From: Mycobacterium sp. ITM-2016-00318
GTDB lineage: Bacteria; Actinomycetota; Actinomycetes; Mycobacteriales; Mycobacteriaceae
Length of the DNA: 64,000 nucleotides
Direction: 5' to 3'
NCBI RefSeq assembly: GCF_002968285.2
Contig: NZ_CP134400.1
Location: forward strand, 3,100,001 to 3,164,000
Shown here: piece by piece, positions 35,629 to 44,022 of the stretch
Layout of the letters: the number at the start of each line of letters is the position of its first letter
Position numbering within the stretch: the first letter of the stretch is position 1
Program-made: the position numbers and the translations under genes
Notes under the pieces: generated by a model
Database searches by the model: none
The model's input: the letters and a program-made list of their open reading frames with translations, nothing else
Told to the model about the DNA's origin: nothing

Positions 35629-36141
35629 TCAGTCGGGCTGGCGCGGCAACGCCGGGCGTTCGACGTCGACGACATCGCTGTCGACGACGTCGATCACTTC
35701 GCCGTCGATGTACTCGCCGCGTCCCGCTTGGCGCCGAGTGCTTGCCGCAGCAGAGCCCTCTGGTCCTCCTCGCGTGCGGGACACCACGGTGATCAAAGGC
35801 ATCCGGCGGGCAGCCAGCGCCGTCAGCACCGGCCGGGCGACGGCGCGGGTGGGCGGCATCAACAGCAGGAGACCGGCAACGGTCGTCACAACTCCCGGCA
35901 CGAACACCAGCACGGCGCCAAGCGCGACCATCGCGCTGTCGGTGACGGCGCCCTGCGGTGTGGTCAGACCGGACCGCAGCCGCTGGATGTGCCGTTTGAT
36001 CTGGGAGCCGGCCAGCGCAAACCCCAGCACGGAGGTGCCGAGCAACGCCAGCACCGTCCAGCCGAAGCCGATCGTCGAGACAAGAGCCACGACGACCGCC
36101 AGTTCGACCACCAGGTAGAGCAGGAACAGCCGCATCGCCAT
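35629..36141 (-). CDS. fxsA: FxsA-family membrane protein
   Basis: A 170-residue protein with N-terminal membrane segments (RLFLLYLVVELAVVVALVST; FGWTVLALLGTSVLGFALAG) and a third region AMVALGAVLVFVPGVVTTVA, the FxsA pattern. A basic then acidic cytosolic tail (DGEVIDVVDSDVVDVE) follows. In E. coli FxsA overproduction suppresses phage exclusion; its role in mycobacteria is unknown. ATG 36141 is used, and ATG 36135 is possible. It is followed with a 1-bp gap by the amidohydrolase. Confidence 0.88.
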   Translation of the reverse strand: MAMRLFLLYLVVELAVVVALVSTIGFGWTVLALLGTSVLGFALAGSQIKRHIQRLRSGLTTPQGAVTDSAMVALGAVLVFVPGVVTTVAGLLLLMPPTRAVARPVLTALAARRMPLITVVSRTRGGPEGSAAASTRRQAGRGEYIDGEVIDVVDSDVVDVERPALPRQPD

Positions 36142-36174
36142 GTTCCTCCAACGGTTCGGAGCGCCGAGTGGTTC

Positions 36175-36567
36175 CTACCCGGCTGCCGGCGCGGTGACCT
36201 CGATCGCGCTGTGCACCTTGTCTATGCCGCCGCGGACGATCGTGTGCGGCAACCACCACCATGCATGCCACCAGTAGCGCTTGGTGATCTTGTCGTAGAC
36301 CCGCCGGGTCTCGGACTCGGGCAGGTTGCGCGCCACCGCCTCCACGGGTTCGCCCTTCGCCTTGCCGAAGATGCCCGCCTTCTGAATGGTGACGCGCGGC
36401 GTGTTGTTGATCCGCTTGGTCTTCCACGACCCGTCGTCGGTGATGATCAGCAGCTTGTCGCCCTCGGGAGCCCCCCACACCGTCGTCGGCTTCGGTCTTC
36501 CGTCCTTGGTGAATGCGGTGAGCAGCAGGTACTTCTCGCCGTAGACGTCGTTGAAAGTCGGGGCCAT
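36175..36567 (-). CDS. PPOX-class F420-dependent oxidoreductase, paralog 2
   Basis: A 130-residue split-barrel protein (PPOX/FDOR class) with YLLLTAFTKDGRPKPTTVWG near 13-32, then KLLIITDDGSWKTKRINNTP and KAKGEPVEAVAR. These are the cofactor-binding strands of F420-type enzymes. A Trp-rich segment (RYWWHAWWWLPHTI) near 100-113 distinguishes it from its neighbour and may contact membrane or substrate. It starts 5 bp after the paralog's stop and probably arose by tandem duplication. Confidence 0.88.
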   Translation of the reverse strand: MAPTFNDVYGEKYLLLTAFTKDGRPKPTTVWGAPEGDKLLIITDDGSWKTKRINNTPRVTIQKAGIFGKAKGEPVEAVARNLPESETRRVYDKITKRYWWHAWWWLPHTIVRGGIDKVHSAIEVTAPAAG

Positions 36568-36572
36568 GGTGT

Positions 36573-36956
36573 TCAGTTCACCGCTTTCAGCTCGATCGAA
36601 ACGTTGCTCTTCATCCCGCCCTTGAGCTTGGAGAAGAAGGAGAAGCCCTTGCCGATCAGGCCGTACCGCCTGCCGATGGCGTCGTAAGTGGCGCCGTTGG
36701 CGTTCTTGTCGAGGATGGTTGCCACCGCCTCGACCGCCTCCCCCCTCGGTTTGCCCACCCGGTCGCATTCGGCGATCGTCACCCGCGCGGTGTTGCGGAT
36801 GCGTTTGACCTTCCAGGACGACTCCTGGGTGATGACCACGAGGCCGTCGCCACTCGGCGCCGCCCAGATCGCCGTCGGCTTGGGACGCCCGTCCTTGGTG
36901 AACGTGGTCAGCAGGATGTATTCGCTTTTCGCGACGTCGGCAAAGGTGACAGGCAC
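36573..36956 (-). CDS. PPOX-class F420-dependent oxidoreductase, paralog 1
   Basis: A 127-residue paralog of the following gene, sharing ILLTTFTKDGRPKPTAIWAA near 14-33 and KVKRIRNTARVTIAECDRVG. The end differs (RYGLIGKGFSFFSKLKGG). It has the size and motifs of F420-binding FDOR proteins such as Rv2061c, which occupies this place next to cobN in M. tuberculosis as I recall. GTG 36956 is the start. The substrate is unknown. Confidence 0.88.
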   Translation of the reverse strand: MPVTFADVAKSEYILLTTFTKDGRPKPTAIWAAPSGDGLVVITQESSWKVKRIRNTARVTIAECDRVGKPRGEAVEAVATILDKNANGATYDAIGRRYGLIGKGFSFFSKLKGGMKSNVSIELKAVN

Positions 36957-36983
36957 GTAGCCAACCTAGCGGGAATCAACCCC

Positions 36984-36999
36984 GCGCACGCGAGGAGCA
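36984..36999 (+). repeat. Short dispersed repeat, copy 3 (GCGCACGCGAGGAGCA)
   Basis: Identical to the copy at 1957-1972. It lies in the 45-bp gap between cobN and the F420 pair, on the strand opposite to both genes, so it is not acting as their ribosome-binding site. Confidence 0.5.
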
Positions 37000-37001
37000 G
37001 G

Positions 37002-40000
37002 TCAGCCCTCGAGGTCGCCTTCGGTTTCCAGCAACACCGTGCGCAGCCCGTCGATGGTGTCGGTCTCAGGCTGCGCCCACATGCCGCGCTCCGCCGCCTC
37101 GAGCAGCCGTTCCGCCATGCCGTGCAGCGCCCACGGGTTCGATTCGGCCATGAACTTGCGGTTCTCGTCGTCGAGCACGTAGGCGTGGGTCAGCCGCTCG
37201 TACATCCAGTCGGCCATCACGTGCGCGGTGGCGTCGTAGCCGAACAGGTAGTCGACGGTGGCGGCCATCTCGAAGGCGCCCTTGTAGCCGTGTCTGCGCA
37301 TCGCCGTCATCCATCGCGGGTTCACCACGCGGGCACGGAAAACCCGCGTCGTCTCCTCCGACAGGGTGCGGGTGCGCACGGCCTCGGGCCTCGTGTTGTC
37401 GCCGATGTAGGCGGCGGGCGCCTTACCGGTCAGCGCGCGCACGGTCGCCACCATCCCGCCGTGGTACTGGAAGTAGTCGTCGGAGTCGGCGATGTCGTGC
37501 TCACGGGTATCGGTGTTCTTGGCGGCCACCGCGATGCGGCGGTACTGCCGGTTCATGTCGTCGGCGGCGGGCGCCCCGTCGAGGCCGCGGCCGTAGGCGA
37601 AGCCGCCCCACGCGGTGTAGACCTGTGCCAGGTCGGCGTCGTCGCGCCAGTTGCGGCTGTCGATCAGCTGCAGCAGCCCCGCGCCGTACGTGCCGGGTTT
37701 GGAGCCGAAAACCCGGGTGGTGGCACGGCGTCGATCTCCGTGCTCGGCGATGTCGGCTTCGGCATGCGCGCGCACGTAGTTCTGCTCGGCCGGTTCGTCG
37801 AGGTCGGCGACCATGGCCACCGCGTCGTCGAGCATGGTGACCACGTGCGGGAAGGCGTCGCGGAAGAAGCCGGAGATGCGCACGGTGACGTCGATGCGCG
37901 GCCTGCCCAGCTCGGCCAGTGCGATCGGCTCGAGGTCGACGACGCGACGCGAAGCGTCATCCCACATCGGCCGGACACCCAGCAGCGCAAGCACTTCGGC
38001 GATGTCGTCGCCGGACGTTCTCATCGCCGACGTGCCCCACACCGAGAGCCCGACCGAACGGGGCCAGTCGCCGTTGTCCTCGCGGTAGCGGGCCAGAAGC
38101 GATTCCGCCATCGCGCTTCCGGTCTCCCACGCCAGTCGCGACGGCACCGCCTTCGGGTCGACAGAGTAGAAGTTGCGCCCGGTGGGCAGGACGTTGACCA
38201 GTCCCCGCAGCGGCGAGCCCGACGGTCCCGCCGCGATGAACCGACCGTCCAACGCCCGCAGGATCTCGTCGATCTCCCTCGAGGTGACCGCAAGCCGCGG
38301 CACCACCTCAGTCGCCGCGAACCGCAGGATCGCAGCGACGTCGCGGTTGTCGGTGAGCGTGTCCGCGACGGCGGCATCCCAACCCGCGCCCTGCAATTCG
38401 GCTATCAGCGCTCGGGCGTGAGCTTCGGCCGCGTCGACGGCGGCGCGGTCGTCGGTGCCGTCCTCGGCGAGGCCGAGCGCCTGTCGCAGGCCCGGCACCG
38501 TCTGGTCGCCGCCGAACAACTGTCGCGCACGCAGGATGGCCAGCACCAGATCCAGTTGAGCCTCGTCGGCCGGGGCCTGGCCGAGAATGTGCAACCCGTC
38601 GCGGATCTGGACGTCCTTGATCTCGCAGAGCCAGCCGTCGACGTGCAGCAGCATGTCGTCGAACGAGTCGTCCTCCGGCCGTTCGGCCAGGCCCAGGTCG
38701 CGATCCATCTCCGCGGCGCGCATCAACGTCCAGATCTGCTGGCGGATCGCCGGCAGCTTGCCGGGATCCAGCGCGGCGATGTTGGCGTGCTCGTCGAGCA
38801 GCTGCTCCAAACGTGCGATGTCCCCGTAGCTTTCGGCACGCGCCATCGGCGGGATGAGATGGTCGACGAGGGTGGCGTGGGCGCGCCTTTTGGCCTGTGT
38901 GCCCTCCCCGGGATCGTTGACGAGGAACGGATAGATCAGCGGCAGGTCGCCCAACGCGGCGTCGGACCCACAGGCCGCCGACATGCCGAGCGTCTTACCG
39001 GGCAGCCATTCCAGGTTGCCGTGCTTGCCGAGGTGCACGACTGCGTCCGCACCGAAACCCGCTGTGCTGCCCTCGCTCCTCGCGTCCGCGGCAAGCCAGT
39101 GGTATGCGGCCAGATAGTGGTGGCTCGGCGGCAGGTCTGGGTCGTGATAGATGGCGACCGGGTTTTCGCCGAAGCCGCGCGGGGGCTGCACCATCAGCAC
39201 GACGTTGCCCGCCTGCATGGCGGCGACGACGATCTCGCCGTCGGCGTCGCGTGTGCGGTCGACGAACAGATTGCCGGGCGCGGTCCCCCAGTGCGCTTCG
39301 ACCGCCTCGGTCAGCTCGGGGGGAAGGGTGGTGAACCAGTCGCGATATTCCTTCGCGGACAACCGGATCGGATTGCCTGCCAGCTGGACGTCGGTGAGCC
39401 AGTCGGGATCCTGGCCGCCGCGCTCGATCAGCGCGTGGATCAACGCGTCGCCGTCCTGCGCTTCGACACCGGGAATGTCACCGATGTCATAGCCGGCGTC
39501 ACGCATGGCGCGCAGCAGGACGACTGCACTCGCCGGGGTGTCCAGTCCGACCGCGTTGCCGATGCGAGCGTGCTTGGTCGGGTAGGCGGAGAACACCAGC
39601 GCCACCCTCTTGTCCTGCGGCGCAACGGCTCGCAGCCGCGCGTGCCGCACGGCGAGACCGGCCACCCGGGCGCATCTCTCGGCGTCTGCGACGTAGGCGA
39701 TCAACCCTTCGTCGTCGATCTCCTTGAACGAGAACGGGACTGTGATGATGCGGCCGTCGAACTCGGGCACGGCCACCTGCGTCGCGACGTCGAGCGGGCT
39801 GAGGCCGTCGTCATTGTCCTGCCACTGCGACCGCGAACTGGTCAGGCACAGCCCCTGCAGTATCGGAATGTCCAGTGCGGCAAGATGCGCCACGTTCCAG
39901 GCGTCGTCACTGCCACCGGCCGACACGGCAGCGGGAACCGCCCCACCGGCGGCGAGCACGGTGGTCACCATCGCGTCGGCGGACTTCAGCAGGTCGAGCA

Positions 40001-40601
40001 TGTCCGGTTCGGCGGTGCGCAGCGAGGCGCAGTACACGGGCAACGGCGTGCCCCCCGCGGCCTCGATGGCGGTGCACAGTGCCTCGACGTAGCCGGTGTT
40101 GCCCGCCAGCTGCTGGGCTCGATAGAAGAGCACGGCGATGGTCGGGCCGTCACCGGCGGCCTGCGCGCGATCGAGGACACCCCAGTTCGGGATGGATGCC
40201 GGTGGCGCGAAGCCGAACCCGGTCATCAGCACGGTGTCGCAGAGGAACGCGTGCAGCTGCCGGAGGTTCTCCATGCCGCCCTGGGCCAGGTAGACGTGTG
40301 CCTGCACCGCGACGCCTGCTGGAACCGTGGAATGGCTCATCAGGTCGGCGTCGGGGGCCTGCTCGCCACTGACCACCACGGTCGGCACACCGCTGGCGAT
40401 GACGGCATCGATGCCGTCCTGCCAGGACCGGTAGCCCCCGAGAATCCGCACCACGGCCAGATCGGCCCCGTCGAGTTGTTCGGCGAGCTCACCGTCGACG
40501 AGCCGCGACGGGTTGGCCCACCGGTAGTCCGCCCCGCTCGAACGAGCCGTGATCAGGTCCGTATCGGACGTCGACAGCAATAGGACGGTGGGCTCTGACA
40601 C
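37002..40601 (-). CDS. cobN: Cobaltochelatase subunit CobN
   Basis: A 1199-residue large subunit of the ATP-dependent aerobic cobaltochelatase, which inserts cobalt into hydrogenobyrinate a,c-diamide. The CobN/BchH pattern is visible: LVFSAYPTKHARIGNAVGLD near 335-354, GFGADAVVHLGKHGNLEWLPG near 514-534, and a C-terminal KGAFEMAATVDYLFGYDATAH. Length is as expected. GTG 40601 is the start, 25 bp after a 32-residue membrane ORF. The segment ADARSEGS just before GFGADAVV is encoded by a dispersed repeat. CobS/CobT partners are not in the window. Confidence 0.95.
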   Translation of the reverse strand: MSEPTVLLLSTSDTDLITARSSGADYRWANPSRLVDGELAEQLDGADLAVVRILGGYRSWQDGIDAVIASGVPTVVVSGEQAPDADLMSHSTVPAGVAVQAHVYLAQGGMENLRQLHAFLCDTVLMTGFGFAPPASIPNWGVLDRAQAAGDGPTIAVLFYRAQQLAGNTGYVEALCTAIEAAGGTPLPVYCASLRTAEPDMLDLLKSADAMVTTVLAAGGAVPAAVSAGGSDDAWNVAHLAALDIPILQGLCLTSSRSQWQDNDDGLSPLDVATQVAVPEFDGRIITVPFSFKEIDDEGLIAYVADAERCARVAGLAVRHARLRAVAPQDKRVALVFSAYPTKHARIGNAVGLDTPASAVVLLRAMRDAGYDIGDIPGVEAQDGDALIHALIERGGQDPDWLTDVQLAGNPIRLSAKEYRDWFTTLPPELTEAVEAHWGTAPGNLFVDRTRDADGEIVVAAMQAGNVVLMVQPPRGFGENPVAIYHDPDLPPSHHYLAAYHWLAADARSEGSTAGFGADAVVHLGKHGNLEWLPGKTLGMSAACGSDAALGDLPLIYPFLVNDPGEGTQAKRRAHATLVDHLIPPMARAESYGDIARLEQLLDEHANIAALDPGKLPAIRQQIWTLMRAAEMDRDLGLAERPEDDSFDDMLLHVDGWLCEIKDVQIRDGLHILGQAPADEAQLDLVLAILRARQLFGGDQTVPGLRQALGLAEDGTDDRAAVDAAEAHARALIAELQGAGWDAAVADTLTDNRDVAAILRFAATEVVPRLAVTSREIDEILRALDGRFIAAGPSGSPLRGLVNVLPTGRNFYSVDPKAVPSRLAWETGSAMAESLLARYREDNGDWPRSVGLSVWGTSAMRTSGDDIAEVLALLGVRPMWDDASRRVVDLEPIALAELGRPRIDVTVRISGFFRDAFPHVVTMLDDAVAMVADLDEPAEQNYVRAHAEADIAEHGDRRRATTRVFGSKPGTYGAGLLQLIDSRNWRDDADLAQVYTAWGGFAYGRGLDGAPAADDMNRQYRRIAVAAKNTDTREHDIADSDDYFQYHGGMVATVRALTGKAPAAYIGDNTRPEAVRTRTLSEETTRVFRARVVNPRWMTAMRRHGYKGAFEMAATVDYLFGYDATAHVMADWMYERLTHAYVLDDENRKFMAESNPWALHGMAERLLEAAERGMWAQPETDTIDGLRTVLLETEGDLEG
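39074..39089 (-). repeat. Short dispersed repeat inside cobN, copy 4
   Basis: On the minus strand it reads GCGGACGCGAGGAGCG, 14-15 of 16 matches to the other copies. It encodes ADARSE in frame immediately before a conserved CobN block, so it looks like a tolerated insertion. Confidence 0.45.
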
Positions 40602-40626
40602 CCACCATTCCTATCGCAAGCGTCGG

Positions 40627-40725
40627 TCAGTCGCCGAAGCGGCCATGCCACGTCTGCGGGTACGGCAGGCCGGTGGCGGCGACGAGCCCGACGAGTACAA
40701 CGGCAAACACGATCAAGGAGGACAT
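40627..40725 (-). CDS. 32-residue membrane peptide before cobN
   Basis: ATG 40725 to TGA 40627 encodes MSSLIVFAVVLVGLVAATG followed by LPYPQTWHGRFGD: one hydrophobic segment of about 17 residues and a polar tail. GGAAGG lies 7 bases before the ATG, and the stop is 25 bp before cobN, so it would be co-transcribed with it. It is below usual gene-calling limits. It may be a small membrane partner, for example of cobalt uptake or of a chelatase complex, or a leader peptide. No family is recognised. Confidence 0.6.
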   Translation of the reverse strand: MSSLIVFAVVLVGLVAATGLPYPQTWHGRFGD

Positions 40726-40746
40726 GGTTGGGCCTTCCGCTCGTTA

Positions 40747-40762
40747 TTGCACACACGTGCAA
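40747..40762. promoter_or_regulatory. Palindrome, candidate operator (TTGCAC-N4-GTGCAA)
   Basis: Perfect 6-bp arms are centred between the divergent cobN leader ORF and the cysteine-rich ORF before the tauD-like gene. The form resembles LacI/TetR-type operators. No cognate regulator lies nearby. Confidence 0.5.
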
Positions 40763-40803
40763 CTGCGAGCAATGTACGACGTAACCCGTCGGTAGGGACC
40801 GAC

Positions 40804-40926
40804 ATGTGCCGGATGGAACTCGCAGGCCAGGGCTGTGACGACGGTCACACTACGTTCTGTTCGCACTGCGCCGAACCCTTGTCCGGCCCGCCTGCCGACA
40901 CCAACTTGGGCATATGCAGGTTGTGA
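40804..40926 (+). CDS. 40-residue cysteine-rich ORF overlapping the dioxygenase start
   Basis: ATG 40804 to TGA 40924-40926 encodes a 40-residue peptide with cysteines at 2, 11, 19, 22 and 38, including CSHC. TAGGGA lies just upstream. Its last 13 bases overlap the start of the TauD-type gene in another frame, so translation of the two must interact. It could be a small zinc protein or a cysteine-sensing leader for a sulfur-acquisition gene. No homolog is recognised, and it could be spurious. Confidence 0.45.
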   Translation: MCRMELAGQGCDDGHTTFCSHCAEPLSGPPADTNLGICRL

Positions 40927-41810
40927 AACTCGGCGCCGTCATCGGTGCCCGTATCGACGATGTGGACCTCTCCGGCGACCTCGACGCGTCCACCGCGGCG
41001 GAGATCAACGCGGCGCTGCTCGAGCACAAGGTGATTTTCTTCCGCGAGCAGGACCGTCTCGACGACGACGGTCAGCTGGCTTTCGCCCGCCTGCTCGGCA
41101 CACCGACGAGCGCACATCCCACGGTGACGTCGCGCGGAAACCGGCTCCTGCCCATCGACTCGCGCTTCGACAAGGCCAACAGCTGGCACACCGACGTCAC
41201 CTTCGTCGACCGCATTCCCAAAGCGTCACTGCTGCGGGCGATCACCTTGCCGAGCTATGGCGGCACCACCACATGGGCCTCGACCGAAGCGGCCTACGAC
41301 CAGCTGCCCGCACCGCTGCGCGCGCTCGCCGAGAACCTCTGGGCCACCCACACCAACCTGTACGACTACGCGTCGCCGCGCGATTTCACCACCGAGGAAC
41401 GTCAGTACCGCGACGAGTTCGTGTCCGACTACTACGAAACCGAACACCCGGTGGTCCGCATCCACCCCGAAACGGGCAGGCCGGTGCTTCTCCTCGGCCA
41501 GTTCGTCAAGCGATTCGTCGGCCTCGGCTCAACCGAGTCCGCAGCACTGTTCAACCTGTTGCAGGCCCGAATCACCAAGTTGGAGAACACGATCAGATGG
41601 AACTGGGCGCCGGGCGACGTGGCGATCTGGGACAACCGGGCCACCCAGCACTACGCGGTGTCCGACTACGACGACCAGTTCCGGATGCTGAACCGCGTCA
41701 CACTGGCCGGCGACATCCCGGTGGGCGTCGACGGGCAGCGCAGCCGGGTGATCGCAGGCGACGCGTCGCAGTACTCGGACGTGGTGCGGCCGGTACCGCT
41801 GGCCGGCTAG
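40914..41810 (+). CDS. TauD/TfdA-type Fe(II)/2-oxoglutarate dioxygenase
   Basis: A 298-residue non-haem iron dioxygenase that oxidises taurine, alkylsulfates or related compounds using 2-oxoglutarate. The iron-binding triad is visible as WHTDVTF (His and Asp near 94-96) and a distal His in [14 protein letters not shown] near 240-253. Another conserved stretch is LFREQ-like [13 protein letters not shown] near 40-52. It resembles alkylsulfatase AtsK more than strict TauD. No transporter is adjacent, but ssuCBAD lies 13 kb away. Confidence 0.9.
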   Translation: MQVVKLGAVIGARIDDVDLSGDLDASTAAEINAALLEHKVIFFREQDRLDDDGQLAFARLLGTPTSAHPTVTSRGNRLLPIDSRFDKANSWHTDVTFVDRIPKASLLRAITLPSYGGTTTWASTEAAYDQLPAPLRALAENLWATHTNLYDYASPRDFTTEERQYRDEFVSDYYETEHPVVRIHPETGRPVLLLGQFVKRFVGLGSTESAALFNLLQARITKLENTIRWNWAPGDVAIWDNRATQHYAVSDYDDQFRMLNRVTLAGDIPVGVDGQRSRVIAGDASQYSDVVRPVPLAG

Positions 41811-42121
41811 AGCCGATCCATCTCCCGCGACATCGCAGAGCTGTCCAGATAGGCGAGCCGCTGCGGGTAGTGCCGACGCACGTGCGGCTTCTCGGGTCGC
41901 ACGAACATCGCGCGGACCGCCGAGGCCAGCTCGTGGGCGACGTGGAGATGCTTGGCAGGCGCAGGCGCGAGCGCCGCCGCCGACGCGAACAGCACCTGCT
42001 GTTCGGTGATCAACGCGGCTGTGTCGGTCGACTGCGCGGCCGCCTCGGCCGGTGCACTGTCGGGTTTCGTCGTCGTGGTGTCAGCGCTCGTAGTGCCGAC
42101 TGTGGTTTCAAGCGTGGTCAT
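41807..42121 (-). CDS. Hypothetical small protein
   Basis: A 104-residue protein with a Thr/Ala-rich, apparently disordered N-terminal third (about 1-40), a helix of small residues ([20 protein letters not shown]), and a basic C-terminal part ([20 protein letters not shown]). ATG 42121 is the start; the extension to 42211 overlaps the promoter region of cobG. No family is recognised. Its end overlaps the dioxygenase stop by 4 bp. Confidence 0.6.
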   Translation of the reverse strand: MTTLETTVGTTSADTTTTKPDSAPAEAAAQSTDTAALITEQQVLFASAAALAPAPAKHLHVAHELASAVRAMFVRPEKPHVRRHYPQRLAYLDSSAMSREMDRL

Positions 42122-42264
42122 TTTCTTCAACTCCAACCCCACAATGTCCCGTGCTCTCGCGCCCCGGGCTTCTGATGGGTCGAAACTAAGTGGGGTGCTC
42201 TGGTGACGCACGCGTAGTCCACTACCTCAGTCGGCGTGAGGCCCGCACGCGTACCGTGAGACTG

Positions 42265-43386
42265 ATGCCACGAACCCGTGACCAGGACGCATGCCCGGGC
42301 GCACTGCAGTTGTACCGGGCCGCCGACGGCGCACTCGCCAGGGTTCGACTGCCCGGGGGGATGATCGCGCCGCGCCAGCTCGAGGCACTCGCCCATGCCG
42401 CGAGCGGGTTCGGCTCACCCGCCATGGAGCTGACCTCGCGAGGGAATATCCAGATCCGCGGAGTCGGCGACGACGGCGCCGACGCGCTCGTCGACGCCGT
42501 CGCGGCCGCAGGCCTGCTCCCTTCACCGACGCACGAGCGGGTGCGCAACATCGTCGCCTCGCCGCTGTCGGGCAGGCTCGGCGGACGCGCCGACGTGCGG
42601 GAATGGGTCGGCCTGCTGGACGCCTCGATCTGCGCCGAACGTGCCCTCGCCGAGCTGCCCGGCCGGTTCTGGTTCAGCCTCGACGACGGCCGCGGCGACG
42701 TCTCCGGCCTGGCCGCCGATGTCGGCGCCCATGCTCTCGGCGACACCGTCGCCCTGTTGCTGGCGGGCCGAGACACCGGGGCGCGGATCGCCCCCTCGGA
42801 CGTGGTGGCAACCCTGATATCGATCGCGCGACGATTCGCCGATGTCCGCGGAAACTCCTGGCGGATAGCTGAACTCGCCGATGCTTCGGTCTTGATCGAC
42901 GACCTTCCCCGATCCGCTGAACCTGGCCAGACCTGGCCTGCCGTCAGTCGACCGCCGGTGGGCTGGCTCGTGCAGGACGACGGTCGCATCGCGTTGGGCG
43001 CGGCTGTCCCGCTGGGTGTGCTGCAAGCGCGGGTAGCCGAATACCTGGCAGCGATAGACGCCCCGATCGTCGTCACCCCGTGGCGCTCGGTGCTCGTCTT
43101 CGACCTCGACGAGGGCGTCGCGGACGCGGCGCTGCGGGTGCTCGCGCCGATGGGTCTGATCTTCGACGACAGCTCGCCGTGGCTCGACGTCAGTGCGTGC
43201 ACCGGCAGCCCCGGCTGCGAACACTCGGCGGCCGACGTCCGCGCCGACGCGACCCGTGCGGTCGACGAGCCTGCTGCGGTTCACCGGCACTTCGTCGGAT
43301 GCGAGCGGGCCTGCGGGAGCCCGGCCGACGGCGAGGTGCTGATCGCCACCGCAGACGGATACGTGCTGCGCAGACCGCCCCCGTAG
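42265..43386 (+). CDS. cobG: Precorrin-3B synthase
   Basis: A 373-residue oxygen-dependent enzyme that converts precorrin-3A to precorrin-3B, marking the aerobic cobalamin route. The nitrite/sulfite-reductase-type iron-sulfur and sirohaem site is visible: ACTGSPGCEHS (Cys-x5-Cys) and VGCERACGSP (Cys-x3-Cys) near 312-353. N-terminal ferredoxin-like motifs are MELTSRGNIQIRG and SPTHERVRNIVASPL. ATG 42265 is taken as the start. It leads the cobG-cobH-cobIJ operon. Confidence 0.95.
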   Translation: MPRTRDQDACPGALQLYRAADGALARVRLPGGMIAPRQLEALAHAASGFGSPAMELTSRGNIQIRGVGDDGADALVDAVAAAGLLPSPTHERVRNIVASPLSGRLGGRADVREWVGLLDASICAERALAELPGRFWFSLDDGRGDVSGLAADVGAHALGDTVALLLAGRDTGARIAPSDVVATLISIARRFADVRGNSWRIAELADASVLIDDLPRSAEPGQTWPAVSRPPVGWLVQDDGRIALGAAVPLGVLQARVAEYLAAIDAPIVVTPWRSVLVFDLDEGVADAALRVLAPMGLIFDDSSPWLDVSACTGSPGCEHSAADVRADATRAVDEPAAVHRHFVGCERACGSPADGEVLIATADGYVLRRPPP

Positions 43387-43395
43387 GGTGAGCGG

Positions 43396-44022
43396 GTGCT
43401 CGACTACACCCGCGACGCCACCGAGATCTACCGGCAGTCGTTCGCGACGATTCGCGCGGAGGCCGACCTCTCGGGATTCCCCGACGACATCGCCCGCGTG
43501 GTCGTGCGGTTGATCCACACCTGCGGCCAGGTCGACGTCGGCGAGCATGTCGCCTACAGCGATGACGTGGTCGCCGAGACGCACGCCGCGCTCGTCGCGG
43601 GCGCGCCGGTGCTGTGCGACTCGTCGATGGTGGCGGCGGGGATCACGCGTTCCCGGCTGCCCGCCGACAACGAGGTGGTGTCGCTGGTAGCGGACGCAAG
43701 GGCCGCCGATCTGGCCGCGCGGCTCGGCAGCACCCGGTCGGCCGCCGCGGTGGACCTGTGGGCCGACCGGCTCGCCGGAGCGGTACTGGCGATCGGCAAC
43801 GCGCCCACCGCATTGTTCCGGCTGCTCGAACTCATCGACGACGGTGCACCGGTGCCTGCCGCCGTGCTCGGCGGCCCCGTCGGCTTCGTCGGATCGGCGC
43901 AGTCCAAGCAGGAGCTGATCGAGCGACCGCGCGGCATGTCGTACCTCGTGATCACGGGGCGTCGCGGTGGCAGCGCGATGGCCGCGGCGGCCGTCAACGC
44001 GATCGCGAGCAGTGCCGAATGA
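43396..44022 (+). CDS. cobH: Precorrin-8X methylmutase
   Basis: A 208-residue enzyme that moves the C-11 methyl group to C-12, giving hydrogenobyrinate. The catalytic histidine is in [13 protein letters not shown] near 42. Conserved stretches [20 protein letters not shown] near 73-92, [14 protein letters not shown] and [16 protein letters not shown] are seen. GTG 43396 is the start, and TGA overlaps the ATG of the next gene (ATGA, 44019-44022). Confidence 0.96.
   Translation: MLDYTRDATEIYRQSFATIRAEADLSGFPDDIARVVVRLIHTCGQVDVGEHVAYSDDVVAETHAALVAGAPVLCDSSMVAAGITRSRLPADNEVVSLVADARAADLAARLGSTRSAAAVDLWADRLAGAVLAIGNAPTALFRLLELIDDGAPVPAAVLGGPVGFVGSAQSKQELIERPRGMSYLVITGRRGGSAMAAAAVNAIASSAE

Noticed and set aside
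37122..40583. Very long plus-strand open frame (over 1150 codons) opposite cobN
   Set aside because: It is the antisense shadow of cobN in GC-rich DNA, where third-position G/C removes stops. No ribosome-binding site, no domain, and His/Arg/Gly-rich composition.
40602..40913. Cobalamin riboswitch before cobN
   Set aside because: No B12-box or conserved riboswitch core was found on either strand here or before cobG; only the dyad and two short ORFs are present.
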